This document shows positions 52,753-61,926 of a stretch of 64,000 bases of DNA, piece by piece. The number at the start of each line of letters is the position of its first letter. Position 1 is the stretch's first letter. The DNA lies in NCBI RefSeq assembly GCF_025999095.1, contig NZ_AP024678.1, positions 2,077,527-2,141,526 on the forward strand. Direction: 5' to 3'. A program made the position numbers and the translations under genes. The notes under the pieces were generated by a model. The model was not told the DNA's origin and did not search any database. It saw only the letters and a program-made list of their open reading frames with translations. The DNA comes from Thermosynechococcus sp. (GTDB lineage Bacteria > Cyanobacteriota > Cyanobacteriia > Thermosynechococcales > Thermosynechococcaceae).

Positions 52753-54681
52753 TTAGTGCGTGGCCATCGCCGTCAGTTGGGTCAGAACTTGACTGGCCCG
52801 CTCTGTAAATTGCTGCATACCATTGGCATCAAAGGCCCGTTGCGACATCAAAGCCAAATCGTAGATATACTGACACAGCTTTTCCACCAATGCCCCTGTT
52901 TCTGAGGTGCCGCTGGGTTGAATAATCGTTCCTTGGTTGAGGCGAAGGAGATTTTGCACCAAGGGATGGGCGGTGTTGACAACCAAGGTATGCTCCTCCG
53001 GCAACGGCACATTGGCTTGCTGCTGCATCATTGCCATCATCTCCTGCATTCGCCGACTGCTCTCAGGCAGTAGGATCATCGCCGGCGGCGCATCGGCCTT
53101 GAGGGCTTCGGTGCGGATTGTCAGCTTTGGCTTTTTCAGCACAGACTCAAAGAGGGCCTTGATCTGCTCACTGCGGGTTTTGTTGGTGGTGGGGTCAATG
53201 AGTTCGCTCTCTTTGCTCTTGTCAATCAGGGTTTCATCCAGCTCCGCATCCACCCGCAGGAACTGGACATTGCTGTAGTTGCGCTCCAGCCACGGTACAA
53301 AGTGAGTATCAATGAAACTGTCCATAAAGAGGACTTCAATCCCTTCACTCTTGAGCAGTTGCACATAGGTGGCTTGATTCACCTCATCGGTGCAGTAGTA
53401 GACGCGCTTGCCTTGGCGCTCCTGGTTGCGCTCTAGGTATTGTTTGAGGGTGGTGTAGGTTTTGCCATCCACTTGAATGCCCCCCTCAGCGGCCCAAACG
53501 TCGTCGCTGCCTTTGGAGGTCAATTCGGCAGTGGTGCGGTAGATGAGAATGTCCTCCACCTGCTTTTTGAACTTCTCATCGTTGATGGAGCCAAATTTAA
53601 CGAAGGTGCCAAGGTCTTGCCATAGGCGCACGTAGGCAGCGGGGTCTTCGCGATATAGCTCCTTGAGGCGATCGCCCACCTTCTTGGCAATGTAGTCAGC
53701 AATTTTACGAACGGTGCGATCGTTTTGCAGGAAACTGCGGGACACATTTAGGGGAATATCGCTACTGTCAATCACGCCCCGCAGGGGCAGCAAAAAGCGG
53801 GGAATGATCTCTTCGCAGTTGTCGCTGACAAACACTTGATTGCAGTAGAGCTTAATTTGCCCCTTGGTGACATCAATATCGGGGCGCAGCTTGGGAAAGT
53901 AGAGAATCCCATTCACCACGAAGGGGTAGTCGGTATTGAGGTGAACCCATAGCAGGGGGTCTTCTTGGAAGGGATAAAGGTAGCGATAGAACTCCAGATA
54001 GTCCTCTTTGCTCAGGCTATTGGGGGCACTCTTCCACGGCGCAATTTGTTTATTGATTTGCTCCCCTTCAAGTTTAATGGGAACGGGTAAAAAGTCACAG
54101 TACTTGCGAACCAACTCCCGAATACGGGCTGGCTCTAGATACTCCAATTCACTGTCTTGAAGCGTCAGGGTAACGGTTGTGCCCACAGTGGTGCGCTGGC
54201 CATCGGCAAGGGTAAATTCCGTGGAACCATCGCAGGTCCAATGGACAGGAACGGCGCCCTCACGGTAGGAAAGGGTATCAATTTCCACACGCTCAGCCAC
54301 CATAAAGGCGGAGTAAAAGCCCAATCCAAAGTGGCCAATGATGGCGTTTTCCCCTTCCCCTTTGTACTTTTGCACAAATTCCTCGGCACTGGAAAAGGCC
54401 ACCTGGGTAATATACTTTTTCACTTCCTCGGCGGTCATGCCGATGCCGTTGTCGGCGATCGCTAACTTTTTGTTTTCTTTGTCAAGGGTGATGGTTACCT
54501 CTGGATGCTCGACATCCCCCTGATATTCCCCGGCGCGAGCCAATATCTGCAGCTTTTGGATGGCATCGACGGCGTTAGAGACCAGTTCCCGCAGGAAAAT
54601 CTCATGATCGGAGTAGAGCCACTTTTTAATGATTGGAAAAATGTTCTCAGTGTGGATTGAAATGGTTCCCTGTTCCAACAT
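52753..54681 (-). CDS. htpG: Hsp90 chaperone HtpG
   Basis: ATP-dependent chaperone for late folding and stress protection; in cyanobacteria it also helps phycobilisome linker stability. About 642 residues: N-terminal ATPase (SNAVDAIQKL, AIADNGIGMT, IIGHFGLGFYSAFMVA), middle domain (FVSDNCEEIIPRFLLPLRGVIDSSDIPLNVSR) and C-terminal dimer region without the eukaryotic MEEVD end. ATG 54681 follows GGGAAGAA; the frame upstream to 54792 is shared with the end of hemW and is not coding for HtpG. Confidence 0.96.
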   Translation of the reverse strand: MLEQGTISIHTENIFPIIKKWLYSDHEIFLRELVSNAVDAIQKLQILARAGEYQGDVEHPEVTITLDKENKKLAIADNGIGMTAEEVKKYITQVAFSSAEEFVQKYKGEGENAIIGHFGLGFYSAFMVAERVEIDTLSYREGAVPVHWTCDGSTEFTLADGQRTTVGTTVTLTLQDSELEYLEPARIRELVRKYCDFLPVPIKLEGEQINKQIAPWKSAPNSLSKEDYLEFYRYLYPFQEDPLLWVHLNTDYPFVVNGILYFPKLRPDIDVTKGQIKLYCNQVFVSDNCEEIIPRFLLPLRGVIDSSDIPLNVSRSFLQNDRTVRKIADYIAKKVGDRLKELYREDPAAYVRLWQDLGTFVKFGSINDEKFKKQVEDILIYRTTAELTSKGSDDVWAAEGGIQVDGKTYTTLKQYLERNQERQGKRVYYCTDEVNQATYVQLLKSEGIEVLFMDSFIDTHFVPWLERNYSNVQFLRVDAELDETLIDKSKESELIDPTTNKTRSEQIKALFESVLKKPKLTIRTEALKADAPPAMILLPESSRRMQEMMAMMQQQANVPLPEEHTLVVNTAHPLVQNLLRLNQGTIIQPSGTSETGALVEKLCQYIYDLALMSQRAFDANGMQQFTERASQVLTQLTAMATH

Positions 54682-54718
54682 GATTCTTCCCGTGAGTGTA
54701 TTCTTGGTCAGACAACCT

Positions 54719-55930
54719 CTAGTGTATCGGTAGGGGTTGCCCTTTCTGTTGGCGGAAAACCGATCCCTCCAATGCGTCCCAAAGACTGACAATGACGTGA
54801 TTAGCCACTAGAAATCCCTCTGGCTGGGTTAAGTGCAGGCGATCGCCCGCCCAAGAAAGCAGCTCTGGAGACATTTTTGCCGCTGCTGCCTGTAGGGCTT
54901 CAACCCAGGACGCAGGAAATTCAGCTGCCAAAGCCCTTAAAGAGAGGCCATCCCTGAGGCGCAAGCCCAACATCAGGGTTTCCAACCAGCGATCCCACAA
55001 GGAATCTGGACTCCCTTGATTGAGGCTCTCTGGTAAGGTTTGCAGCCATTGATAGTATTCACGGCGGGTACGGGGGCGGCTGAGACGGCGATGTTGGAGA
55101 TAACTGGTGGCGCCCATGCCAAAGCCATAGTAGGACTGATTGCGCCAATAGACTTGATTGTGACGACAGGCAAACCCCGGTTGGGCATAGTTAGAAATTT
55201 CGTAGTGATCGTAGCCCGCTGCTGTTAACATCGCGTGAGCAAGCTGATAGGCGGCAGCACTCTGATCGTGGGTGGGTAGGGGGGCTGCTTCGGGTTGATA
55301 GCGTTTGCTGAAGACGGTTTTTGGCTCAATGATGAGGTCATAGATAGACAGATGCGTTGGCTTGAGGGCGATCGCTTGCTCTAGGGAGGATTGCCAGTCC
55401 GCCAAGGATTGTTGGGGCAGGCCCGAAATCAAATCTATGCTCCAGTTTGCTACCCCCGCCCTATGCATCATCTCAACTGCACGCTCAACATCGGCCACAT
55501 CGTGACTGCGGCCACACAGCTGCAGTAGCTCATCGTCAAAGGCCTGTACGCCCAAGCTGACACGATTTACCCCTGCCCGGAGATAGTCCTGCAATTGTTC
55601 TAAGTGAAATGTCCCTGGATCCATTTCCATGGAAATTTCTGCCCCTAGGGCAATGCCCATCTGGCGATCGAGGGCTTCCAGCAGTTGGCCAAGGTATTGA
55701 GGTGGGACTAGAGAAGGCGTTCCACCACCAAAAAAGATAGTTTGCAGCGGTAGCCCCTCAGTGGGGGTGTGGGCAATTTCTTGACACAGCGCCGCCACAT
55801 ACTCTTGAATCAGGGATTCTGCTAGCGTCGGAGAATCTCCCACCACCGTAATTGGAAAGTCACAGTAGAAGCAGCGGCGCCGACAAAAGGGCAAATGGAG
55901 GTATGCAGCTGTAGTCATAGGCGTCTTCAC
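54719..55930 (-). CDS. hemW: radical SAM heme chaperone HemW (HemN-like)
   Basis: A radical SAM protein of the coproporphyrinogen III dehydrogenase-like family; HemW binds heme and delivers it, and does not oxidise coproporphyrinogen. The 403-residue protein has the 4Fe-4S motif LPFCRRRCFYCDF, IFFGGGTPSLV (SAM binding), GVNRVSLGVQAFDDELL, SIDLISGLPQQS and YEISNYAQPG. The short N-terminal extension of true HemN, which holds extra residues for its substrate, is missing, which favours HemW. A start at ATG 55918 is also possible. It precedes htpG by 37 bases. Confidence 0.9.
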   Translation of the reverse strand: MKTPMTTAAYLHLPFCRRRCFYCDFPITVVGDSPTLAESLIQEYVAALCQEIAHTPTEGLPLQTIFFGGGTPSLVPPQYLGQLLEALDRQMGIALGAEISMEMDPGTFHLEQLQDYLRAGVNRVSLGVQAFDDELLQLCGRSHDVADVERAVEMMHRAGVANWSIDLISGLPQQSLADWQSSLEQAIALKPTHLSIYDLIIEPKTVFSKRYQPEAAPLPTHDQSAAAYQLAHAMLTAAGYDHYEISNYAQPGFACRHNQVYWRNQSYYGFGMGATSYLQHRRLSRPRTRREYYQWLQTLPESLNQGSPDSLWDRWLETLMLGLRLRDGLSLRALAAEFPASWVEALQAAAAKMSPELLSWAGDRLHLTQPEGFLVANHVIVSLWDALEGSVFRQQKGQPLPIH

Positions 55931-55941
55931 TGGTTTTGGCC

Positions 55942-58812
55942 CTATTGCGGAAAGAGTTGTTTCAGGGCCTCCTCTAAGGTGGGTGCCATCACAATCCGCT
56001 GATTATCCATGACGATGACCCGTGCCAAGGTGGGCAGGCGATTTTGATCGGCTTCGAGGTAAATGGGTTCAACATACAGGAGCGATCGCTCGATAGGAAT
56101 AATCAAAAGATTGCCCTGCACCGATCTTGACCCTTGGCGATTCCAGAGGGAAATTTGCTGCGAAATGACGGGATCTTGATTAATCCGCGCCTCCATTTGT
56201 TCAGGACCAAAGACCAGTTCTTGCTTGGGAAAGACGTAGAGCAGCAGCTTGCCATAGTTCTGGCCATCGGAACGAGCCGCTAGCCAACCAATGAGGTTAG
56301 GACGATTCACGGGCGTAAAGGGGACAAGGAGAATAAACTCCTCTGTGTAGCCAATGGGCAGCTTGGTAATGAGATAGTAGGGGGCAACGGCTTGGGGTTT
56401 TTCGCGGTAGATCTCCTTGGGAATCTGCCAGAGGTCTTCGCGGTTGTAAAACACCACGGGATCGGTCATGTGGTATTTCAGGAGCTGCTCGGACTGCACT
56501 TGCAGCAGATCAATGGGATAGCGAATGTGGCGATAGAGCTGGTGGGGCATCGTACTCAAGGGATGAAAAAGGGTTGGAAAGAGCCGCTGCCAGGTGCGAA
56601 TCATGACATCCTCGGGCTCCACCACATAAAAGGTGATATCGCCGTTATAGGCGTCCACCACCACTTTCACAGAGTTGCGAATGTAGTTAAACGAGTGATT
56701 CCCCGGATCGCTATAGGGATAGTAGCGACTGACGGTATAGGCATCAATCATCCAGTAGAGATAGCTGACCCCCGCCGTGCTCGAGCTAGTAGCAATCTCC
56801 TGTTCAGAGCGGGGATCGGCAACGACAAGGTAGGGCTCACTGTCAAAGCGCAGGAAGGGGGCGATCGCCCGCACGCGATCCTGAATCGATCGCCGAAAGA
56901 GAACCCGTGAGTCTGGCCGCAAGTTGGGGGTCAACAGGAGTTGCCAATCTCGAAAATAGACACTGTAGACCAAGCGTCGCCACCAACTGGCAATCGGCAC
57001 ACCCCCCGTGCCGTCGTAGTGGTTATAAACATTTTCAGCCCCCCGCGGAAAGTCCAGTTCCGGGACCGCAGAGGGGACAAAGATATAGGTATTGGTGAGT
57101 TCACCGTAATAGATCCGTGGGTAGAAAAAGGGAATGCTCTCCCGAATCTGTGGGGGATTGACCAGTAGCTCACCCGTATCGCCAATGTCGCGAACAAAGT
57201 ATTTGGGCAGGCCGTTGGCTTCCGCCGTATTCACCGGACTCATTGTGAAGCCATAGCCGTGGGTAAACACGAGGTGCTCATTAATCCAGCTGCGGGCAAA
57301 CTGCTGAACTGCACTGTAGTCCACTTCACGAGCAGCAATAAGGACTTGGCGAATTTCTGATTGGTCTTGATCAGGAGCCAGTTTCAGATAGTAGCGATCC
57401 AAAAAGGCCGCTGGAAACCGATAGTAGGAGCGCAGTTGTTGCAGTTGGCGGTTGGTCTCGAGAAGGGGGCGGGTATCCCAAAGGCGAATATTGCGGGTGG
57501 TGGCCGCATTGGCAGCAATGATTTCAGCATTCAGGTTATTTTCTGGCTGGAAAGGTTCCACCCGCATTTTTTCAAGGTTAAAACCTTCGCGGGTGTGGGT
57601 AATGGTGCGTTGAATGTAGGGGAGTTCCCGTTGCAGTTGGTTGGGTTGAACAATGGCTGCTTCAATGGCTGTGGGTAGGAGCCAATCGACAATCAGGATG
57701 ACCACCAGATAGCCCAAGGTAAAGCCAAAGAGGCCAGGGGCAATGGGGCCCAACCGCCGCTGCCCTTCTCCGCCCCGTCGAATCGCTGACCAAGCCAACA
57801 AACAGGCAACGCCAAAGGCGGAGGCCGAGAGCCAACCATAGAGGGGTAGGCGTATGGTGACATCGGTATAGCCTGCGCCAAAGGCCGCCCCCTTGGTCGA
57901 GTAGAGAAGTTTATAGCGCTCTAGCCAGAAGCTAAGGGCCACTGTGCCAAAGACAAAGGCACTTAAGCCCTGTAAATGCCGCCGTTGCGATCGCACGAAG
58001 CCGAGGAATTTGCCATGACTGAGACTGTCATTGGCAAGGAGATAGCCCAAGGTCGTTCCCCCTAAGCTGACAACACTGAGGTTCACCAACCATAGGCGCA
58101 ACAGTTCCCACAGGGGGATTTGAAACAGGTAAAAGCTAATGGAATGGTGAAAGAGCGGCTCAGTATGGGGATCGCTGGCGGCAAAAAGTCCCTTGAGGAC
58201 AACTGGCCAACTGAGGCTGGCGATCGCCCCCATGGCGAGGCTCAAGAGAATGCCCAATCCCTGAAAGAGGGGTACAGGCAACCACAGCCCCAGTATCAAT
58301 GCCACTAAACTCAGCCCTCGTAGCCAAGGATTCTGCACCATTTGCAGCGATAGCTCCGCCACCCGCCAAACACTCAATTGCGGCAGCAAAGGGCTGTTAA
58401 ATGTCATTTCTGAGCGCTGTTGCCACAGTTGTAGGGCGATCGCCCCAATGTGGTAGGTTGCAACAATGAGCAGCCAAGTTAAACCGCCAGCACACAACAA
58501 AAGCCGCCACAGCCCCAGCCCCCGATAGGGACTCTCTGCCCTCAGGACTGGATCAAGGGTCACCGTACGTTGCCGCAGCAGCCAGCGTTGCTGCCAGCCA
58601 TAGAAAAGCTGGGATACCCCGGCAACCGCTAGAAATAGTAGGGCTTGGACACTCCAGCGCTGCCAAACCACCACCAAATAGCCCAGTTGATGAAACCAAA
58701 GGCTTTCAGCAATCAGGCGGCACAGCCCCACCCCAAGGGCAATGGCCAGCAGCAAAGCACAGAGCCAGCGCAACCAACGGGGCATGAGCTGTACAACGGA
58801 GAGCAACGGCAT
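55942..58812 (-). CDS. UPF0182 large membrane protein
   Basis: A protein of about 956 residues with seven membrane helices in the first 320 residues and a large soluble part (probably outside the plasma membrane) carrying YIQRTITHTREGFNL, FVFTHGYGFTMSP-like sequence (LVFTHGYGFTMSPVN), YYGELTNTYIFVPS, LDFPRGAENVYNHYDGTGGV and ILLVPFTPVNRPNLIGWLAARSDG. This is the UPF0182/COG1615 family, found in cyanobacteria and actinobacteria; its role is unknown. The start may be ATG 58812, TTG 58815 or ATG 58785; ribosome-site spacing does not decide it. Confidence 0.9.
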   Translation of the reverse strand: MPLLSVVQLMPRWLRWLCALLLAIALGVGLCRLIAESLWFHQLGYLVVVWQRWSVQALLFLAVAGVSQLFYGWQQRWLLRQRTVTLDPVLRAESPYRGLGLWRLLLCAGGLTWLLIVATYHIGAIALQLWQQRSEMTFNSPLLPQLSVWRVAELSLQMVQNPWLRGLSLVALILGLWLPVPLFQGLGILLSLAMGAIASLSWPVVLKGLFAASDPHTEPLFHHSISFYLFQIPLWELLRLWLVNLSVVSLGGTTLGYLLANDSLSHGKFLGFVRSQRRHLQGLSAFVFGTVALSFWLERYKLLYSTKGAAFGAGYTDVTIRLPLYGWLSASAFGVACLLAWSAIRRGGEGQRRLGPIAPGLFGFTLGYLVVILIVDWLLPTAIEAAIVQPNQLQRELPYIQRTITHTREGFNLEKMRVEPFQPENNLNAEIIAANAATTRNIRLWDTRPLLETNRQLQQLRSYYRFPAAFLDRYYLKLAPDQDQSEIRQVLIAAREVDYSAVQQFARSWINEHLVFTHGYGFTMSPVNTAEANGLPKYFVRDIGDTGELLVNPPQIRESIPFFYPRIYYGELTNTYIFVPSAVPELDFPRGAENVYNHYDGTGGVPIASWWRRLVYSVYFRDWQLLLTPNLRPDSRVLFRRSIQDRVRAIAPFLRFDSEPYLVVADPRSEQEIATSSSTAGVSYLYWMIDAYTVSRYYPYSDPGNHSFNYIRNSVKVVVDAYNGDITFYVVEPEDVMIRTWQRLFPTLFHPLSTMPHQLYRHIRYPIDLLQVQSEQLLKYHMTDPVVFYNREDLWQIPKEIYREKPQAVAPYYLITKLPIGYTEEFILLVPFTPVNRPNLIGWLAARSDGQNYGKLLLYVFPKQELVFGPEQMEARINQDPVISQQISLWNRQGSRSVQGNLLIIPIERSLLYVEPIYLEADQNRLPTLARVIVMDNQRIVMAPTLEEALKQLFPQ

Positions 58813-58896
58813 CAACCTCGAAAATCTCGAAAAATCGTTAAAAGTAGGGTACAGTGCAGCTAGATGCGTTCCTAAGGCCAGTTTAGCGATTTAACT

Positions 58897-59448
58897 ATGT
58901 TCTTACGTTCAGTCCTTGTTGCCCTTTTGAGTTTGATCCTGTTTCTTAGCCCATCAGCCCCCAGTTGGGCCCTCGGGGGTGAATTGCCGCCCCTCAATGC
59001 CCCAGCACCCGACTTTTCTCTTCCCAGCAGTGTCAACGGTCAGCTCATTTCCCTCAAGGATTATCGCGGTAAGTGGGTGGTGCTGTACTTTTACCCCAAG
59101 GACTTTACCTCTGGCTGTACCCTTGAGGCCCAGCGCTTCCAGCGGGACATTGAGCAATTTCATGCTCACAATGCGGAAGTCATTGGCGTCAGTGCCGACT
59201 CTGTGGACTCCCACCAAGATTTCTGTGACAGTGAAGGCTTGACCTTTCCCCTCCTCTCTGACCCCGATGGCCGAGTCAGCAAGGCCTATGGCTCTTGGTT
59301 AGGCTTTGTCTCACTGCGCCACAGCTTCATTATCGATCCCCAAGGAATATTGCGAGATCGATTTGTTAAAGTGAATCCGGCTACTCATTCTCAAGAAGTT
59401 TTAGCGGACCTTAAGAAACTCCAGAGGTCCATGGAGCAAATATTATAA
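58897..59448 (+). CDS. PrxQ/BCP-type peroxiredoxin with signal peptide
   Basis: Thiol peroxidase that reduces hydrogen peroxide and organic peroxides. The 183-residue protein has an N-terminal signal peptide (VALLSLILFLSPSAPSWALG) placing it in the thylakoid lumen or periplasm. It then shows APDFSLPSSVNGQLISLKDYRGKWVVLYFYPKDFTSGCTLEA with the peroxidatic cysteine and DSHQDFCDSEGL with the resolving cysteine five residues after a His-Gln pair. FPLLSDPDGRVSKAYG and RHSFIIDPQG follow. The gene is divergent from UPF0182 and followed by a very AT-rich tract. Confidence 0.92.
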   Translation: MFLRSVLVALLSLILFLSPSAPSWALGGELPPLNAPAPDFSLPSSVNGQLISLKDYRGKWVVLYFYPKDFTSGCTLEAQRFQRDIEQFHAHNAEVIGVSADSVDSHQDFCDSEGLTFPLLSDPDGRVSKAYGSWLGFVSLRHSFIIDPQGILRDRFVKVNPATHSQEVLADLKKLQRSMEQIL

Positions 59449-59520
59449 ATTATTATATTACTAATTATTTTTTAATATTAATTATTATTTTTTATTATTA
59501 ATAAATTAACAGTTAATATA
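59449..59520. repeat. extremely AT-rich tract with 20-bp-period repeat
   Basis: About 72 bases that are nearly all A/T in a genome of around 54% GC. The 11-mer ATTATTTTTTA occurs at 59464-59474 and 59484-59494 (period 20), and the palindrome TTAAC-A-GTTAA follows at 59506-59516. It lies exactly between the core-type prxQ gene and the polysaccharide operon. It could bend DNA, end transcription, or mark a recombination border. Confidence 0.65.
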
Positions 59521-59619
59521 GAAGACTGAGACTAGCCCAGTGGCTTGTGTACCTCACCTCAAGGCATAGGGTCCCCAAAATCGCAGGAAAAATGGAAAAA
59601 ATTAACGGAGTAACCTAGG

Positions 59620-60720
59620 ATGCCCATCTCCCTTCTCCTTCCCAACCTGAACGGTGGCGGAACTCAGCAGGTTTGTCTGCGCCTGGCGCGGGAGTTTGCT
59701 TGCTGCGGCCATACTGTCGAATTTGTCCTAATGCAAGCCAAGGGTGAATTTTTGCCCAAGGCCCAACGGAACTGGACTATCCTCGATCTGGGTGTGTCGC
59801 GTGGCCGAAATGTCATGCTGCCGCTTATCCGGTACCTGCGTCAGCGACAGCCCGACGCGCTGTTGGTAGCGATGTGGCCCCTGACGGCGATCGCCCCGCT
59901 GGCTGCCCGTATCGCCGGATTTCGCGGTAAGGTCTTGGTCAGTGAGCATTGCATGTTATTGGAGGAGTATCACTCGTCTTACTCGTCGTTTAACTGGTTC
60001 AGTCGGCTTGCTTTGCGTCCATCAGTTGTTCTAGGCTACCGCCTCGCCTCTGCCCGTGTGGGTGTCTCAAAGGGTCTGTGTACCGAGATGGCAGCGTTGT
60101 CCTGGATGTCGCCAGACCAATTTGTTACGATTTATAACCCGGTATACCCTGCAGTTTCTCCCCCGCTCGATCAATTGAGTACTGTCCATGCCCTTTGGGC
60201 TACGGAGGGGCCGCGGATCTTAAATGTCGCCAATCTAATCCCAGTGAAAAACCAGGCACTTCTTCTCCAGGCCTTCGCCGCATTGCCAGACCCTGCAGCC
60301 CGACTGATGTTGGTGGGGCGGGGACCGGAGGAAGCTGCCTTGCGGGCACTGGCAGTAGCACTGGGGATTGCAAACCGAGTGATTTTTGCAGGTTTTCACC
60401 CTGACCCCGCGCCCTTTTACGCCACTGCCGACCTGTTTGTGTTATCTTCCGACTCCGAAGGATTTGGCAATGTCATCGTTGAAGCGCTCTCCTTCGGTCT
60501 GCCAGTCGTCTCTACCGATTGCCCATCCGGTCCTGCAGAAATCTTGGAGGGCGGGCGATATGGTCGTCTTGTGCCGCCGGGGGATGCGCTGGCGCTGGCC
60601 CGCGCCATGGAAGAGGCGCTGCAGGCGCCAGTGGATCGCGATAGTCTGAAACGTCGCGCAGCCGATTTTGCCCCTGAAGTTGCAGCCAGGAAGTATTTAG
60701 AGGTTTTGGAATTGGTATGA
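59620..60720 (+). CDS. family 4 glycosyltransferase, surface polysaccharide
   Basis: A 366-residue GT-B enzyme. The N terminus has ISLLLPNLNGGGTQQVCLRLAREF (Gly-rich acceptor loop), then VLVSEHCMLLEEYHSSY and VGVSKGLCTEMAAL. The donor half has RILNVANLIPVKNQALLLQAFAAL, LVGRGPEEAALRALA, DLFVLSSDSEGFGNVIVEALSFGLPVVSTDCPSGPAEIL, the E-x7-E of retaining GT4 enzymes. The sugar and acceptor are unknown. Its stop overlaps the start of the next glycosyltransferase (ATGA at 60717-60720), the first coupling of a polysaccharide operon that runs off the window. Confidence 0.9.
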   Translation: MPISLLLPNLNGGGTQQVCLRLAREFACCGHTVEFVLMQAKGEFLPKAQRNWTILDLGVSRGRNVMLPLIRYLRQRQPDALLVAMWPLTAIAPLAARIAGFRGKVLVSEHCMLLEEYHSSYSSFNWFSRLALRPSVVLGYRLASARVGVSKGLCTEMAALSWMSPDQFVTIYNPVYPAVSPPLDQLSTVHALWATEGPRILNVANLIPVKNQALLLQAFAALPDPAARLMLVGRGPEEAALRALAVALGIANRVIFAGFHPDPAPFYATADLFVLSSDSEGFGNVIVEALSFGLPVVSTDCPSGPAEILEGGRYGRLVPPGDALALARAMEEALQAPVDRDSLKRRAADFAPEVAARKYLEVLELV

Positions 60721-61926
60721 CTCCTACTCTCTACCTGAGCCGCAATGGGCTGCTCGAGCCGCTTGGTCAAAGCCAGGTCTTCGCCTACCTGCGCGATCTT
60801 GCACACGATTACCAGATCACGTTAATCACCTATGAAAAAAAGGAAGACTGGATCGATACTGCGCGTATGGCAGCGATGCGGGCGGAATGTCGGCGGCTGG
60901 GGATCCGCTGGTTGCCGCAGCGATTCCAGCCTCACCCCAAGGTGATTGCGCCGGCCTTGTCGATGCTGCGCATGGCCTGGCTGGTGTACCGGGAAGTGCG
61001 GGCACAGGGCGTGCAACTGATTCATGCGCGCTCCTAATATTCCGGCAGCAGTGGCGCTGCTCGTCTCGCACCTGACGGGTGTGCCCTTTATCTTCGACAT
61101 GCGCGCGCTTTGGCCCGAGGAACTGATTACCGCCGGTCGGCTGCGGCGCGGCTCATTTCTGCATCGGGCCATTGTCTGGGCCGAGCACGCCTGCCTGCGC
61201 CGGGCGGGCGCGGTGGTGTCCCTGACCCATGCGGCTGTGGAATACCTGCACCATACTTATCCTGAAGCGATGGCCAGGCAACGAGTTGCGGTGATTCCAA
61301 CCTGTGCCGACCTGGCGCGTTTCGTACCGGCTGGCCGACCGCCAGAGCGGCGGGTGATCGGTTGCCTAGGCACGGTGCTCAGTGGCTGGTTCCGGCTGGA
61401 CTGGCTGGCTAATTTTGTGGCAGTCGCTGCTGCCCGCGATCCTGAAGTGGTTTTCCAGATCACCACACGGGATGACGCGATGCAGGTGCGGGCTGCCCTG
61501 GATCCGGATGGTCAGCTTGGGGATCGCCTGCAGATTGCGCCCGCTTTACCGGAGCAGGTGCCGCAGGTGCTGCAGGGACAGATGGCTTCCGTAATGTTTT
61601 TCACGGATGGGCTCAGCAAGCTGGGCAGTTCCCCCACGCGCATGGGCGAGATCCTAGGTTGCGGCCTACCGGTGGTGGCCAATGAGGGGGCGGGGGACAT
61701 GGCCAGCATTATTCGCGAGCACCGCGTGGGTGTCTTGGCCGGCGGCCCAGAACCCGCAGCGATGGCTGCTGCCTGGGATGAACTGCAAACCCTGCTCCGT
61801 GATCCGCAACTTGCTGCCCGCTGTCGTGCCACTGCTGAGAAGGTGTTTTCCTTGGCCTCGGGAACGGCTGCCTATCGGTGTCTCTATGCTGAGCTAACAG
61901 AGAAAATTAGGCCATGTGCGGACTGA
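60717..61926 (+). pseudogene. family 4 glycosyltransferase broken by a one-base insertion
   Basis: The first part (60717-61037) reads TPTLYLSRNGLLEPLGQSQVFAYLRDLA... GVQLIHARS then stop; the second (from about 61038, ending 61926) continues IPAAVALLVSHLTGVPFIFDMRALWPEELI. Family members have HARSY-x-PAAVAL at this point. Removing one A of the two at 61036-61037 restores TCC TAT ATT CCG (SYIP), so a single inserted base explains the break. The donor half is intact (SPTRMGEILGCGLPVVANEGAGDMASII). The start overlaps the upstream GT stop and the end overlaps the next gene by 13 bases. Confidence 0.85.
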
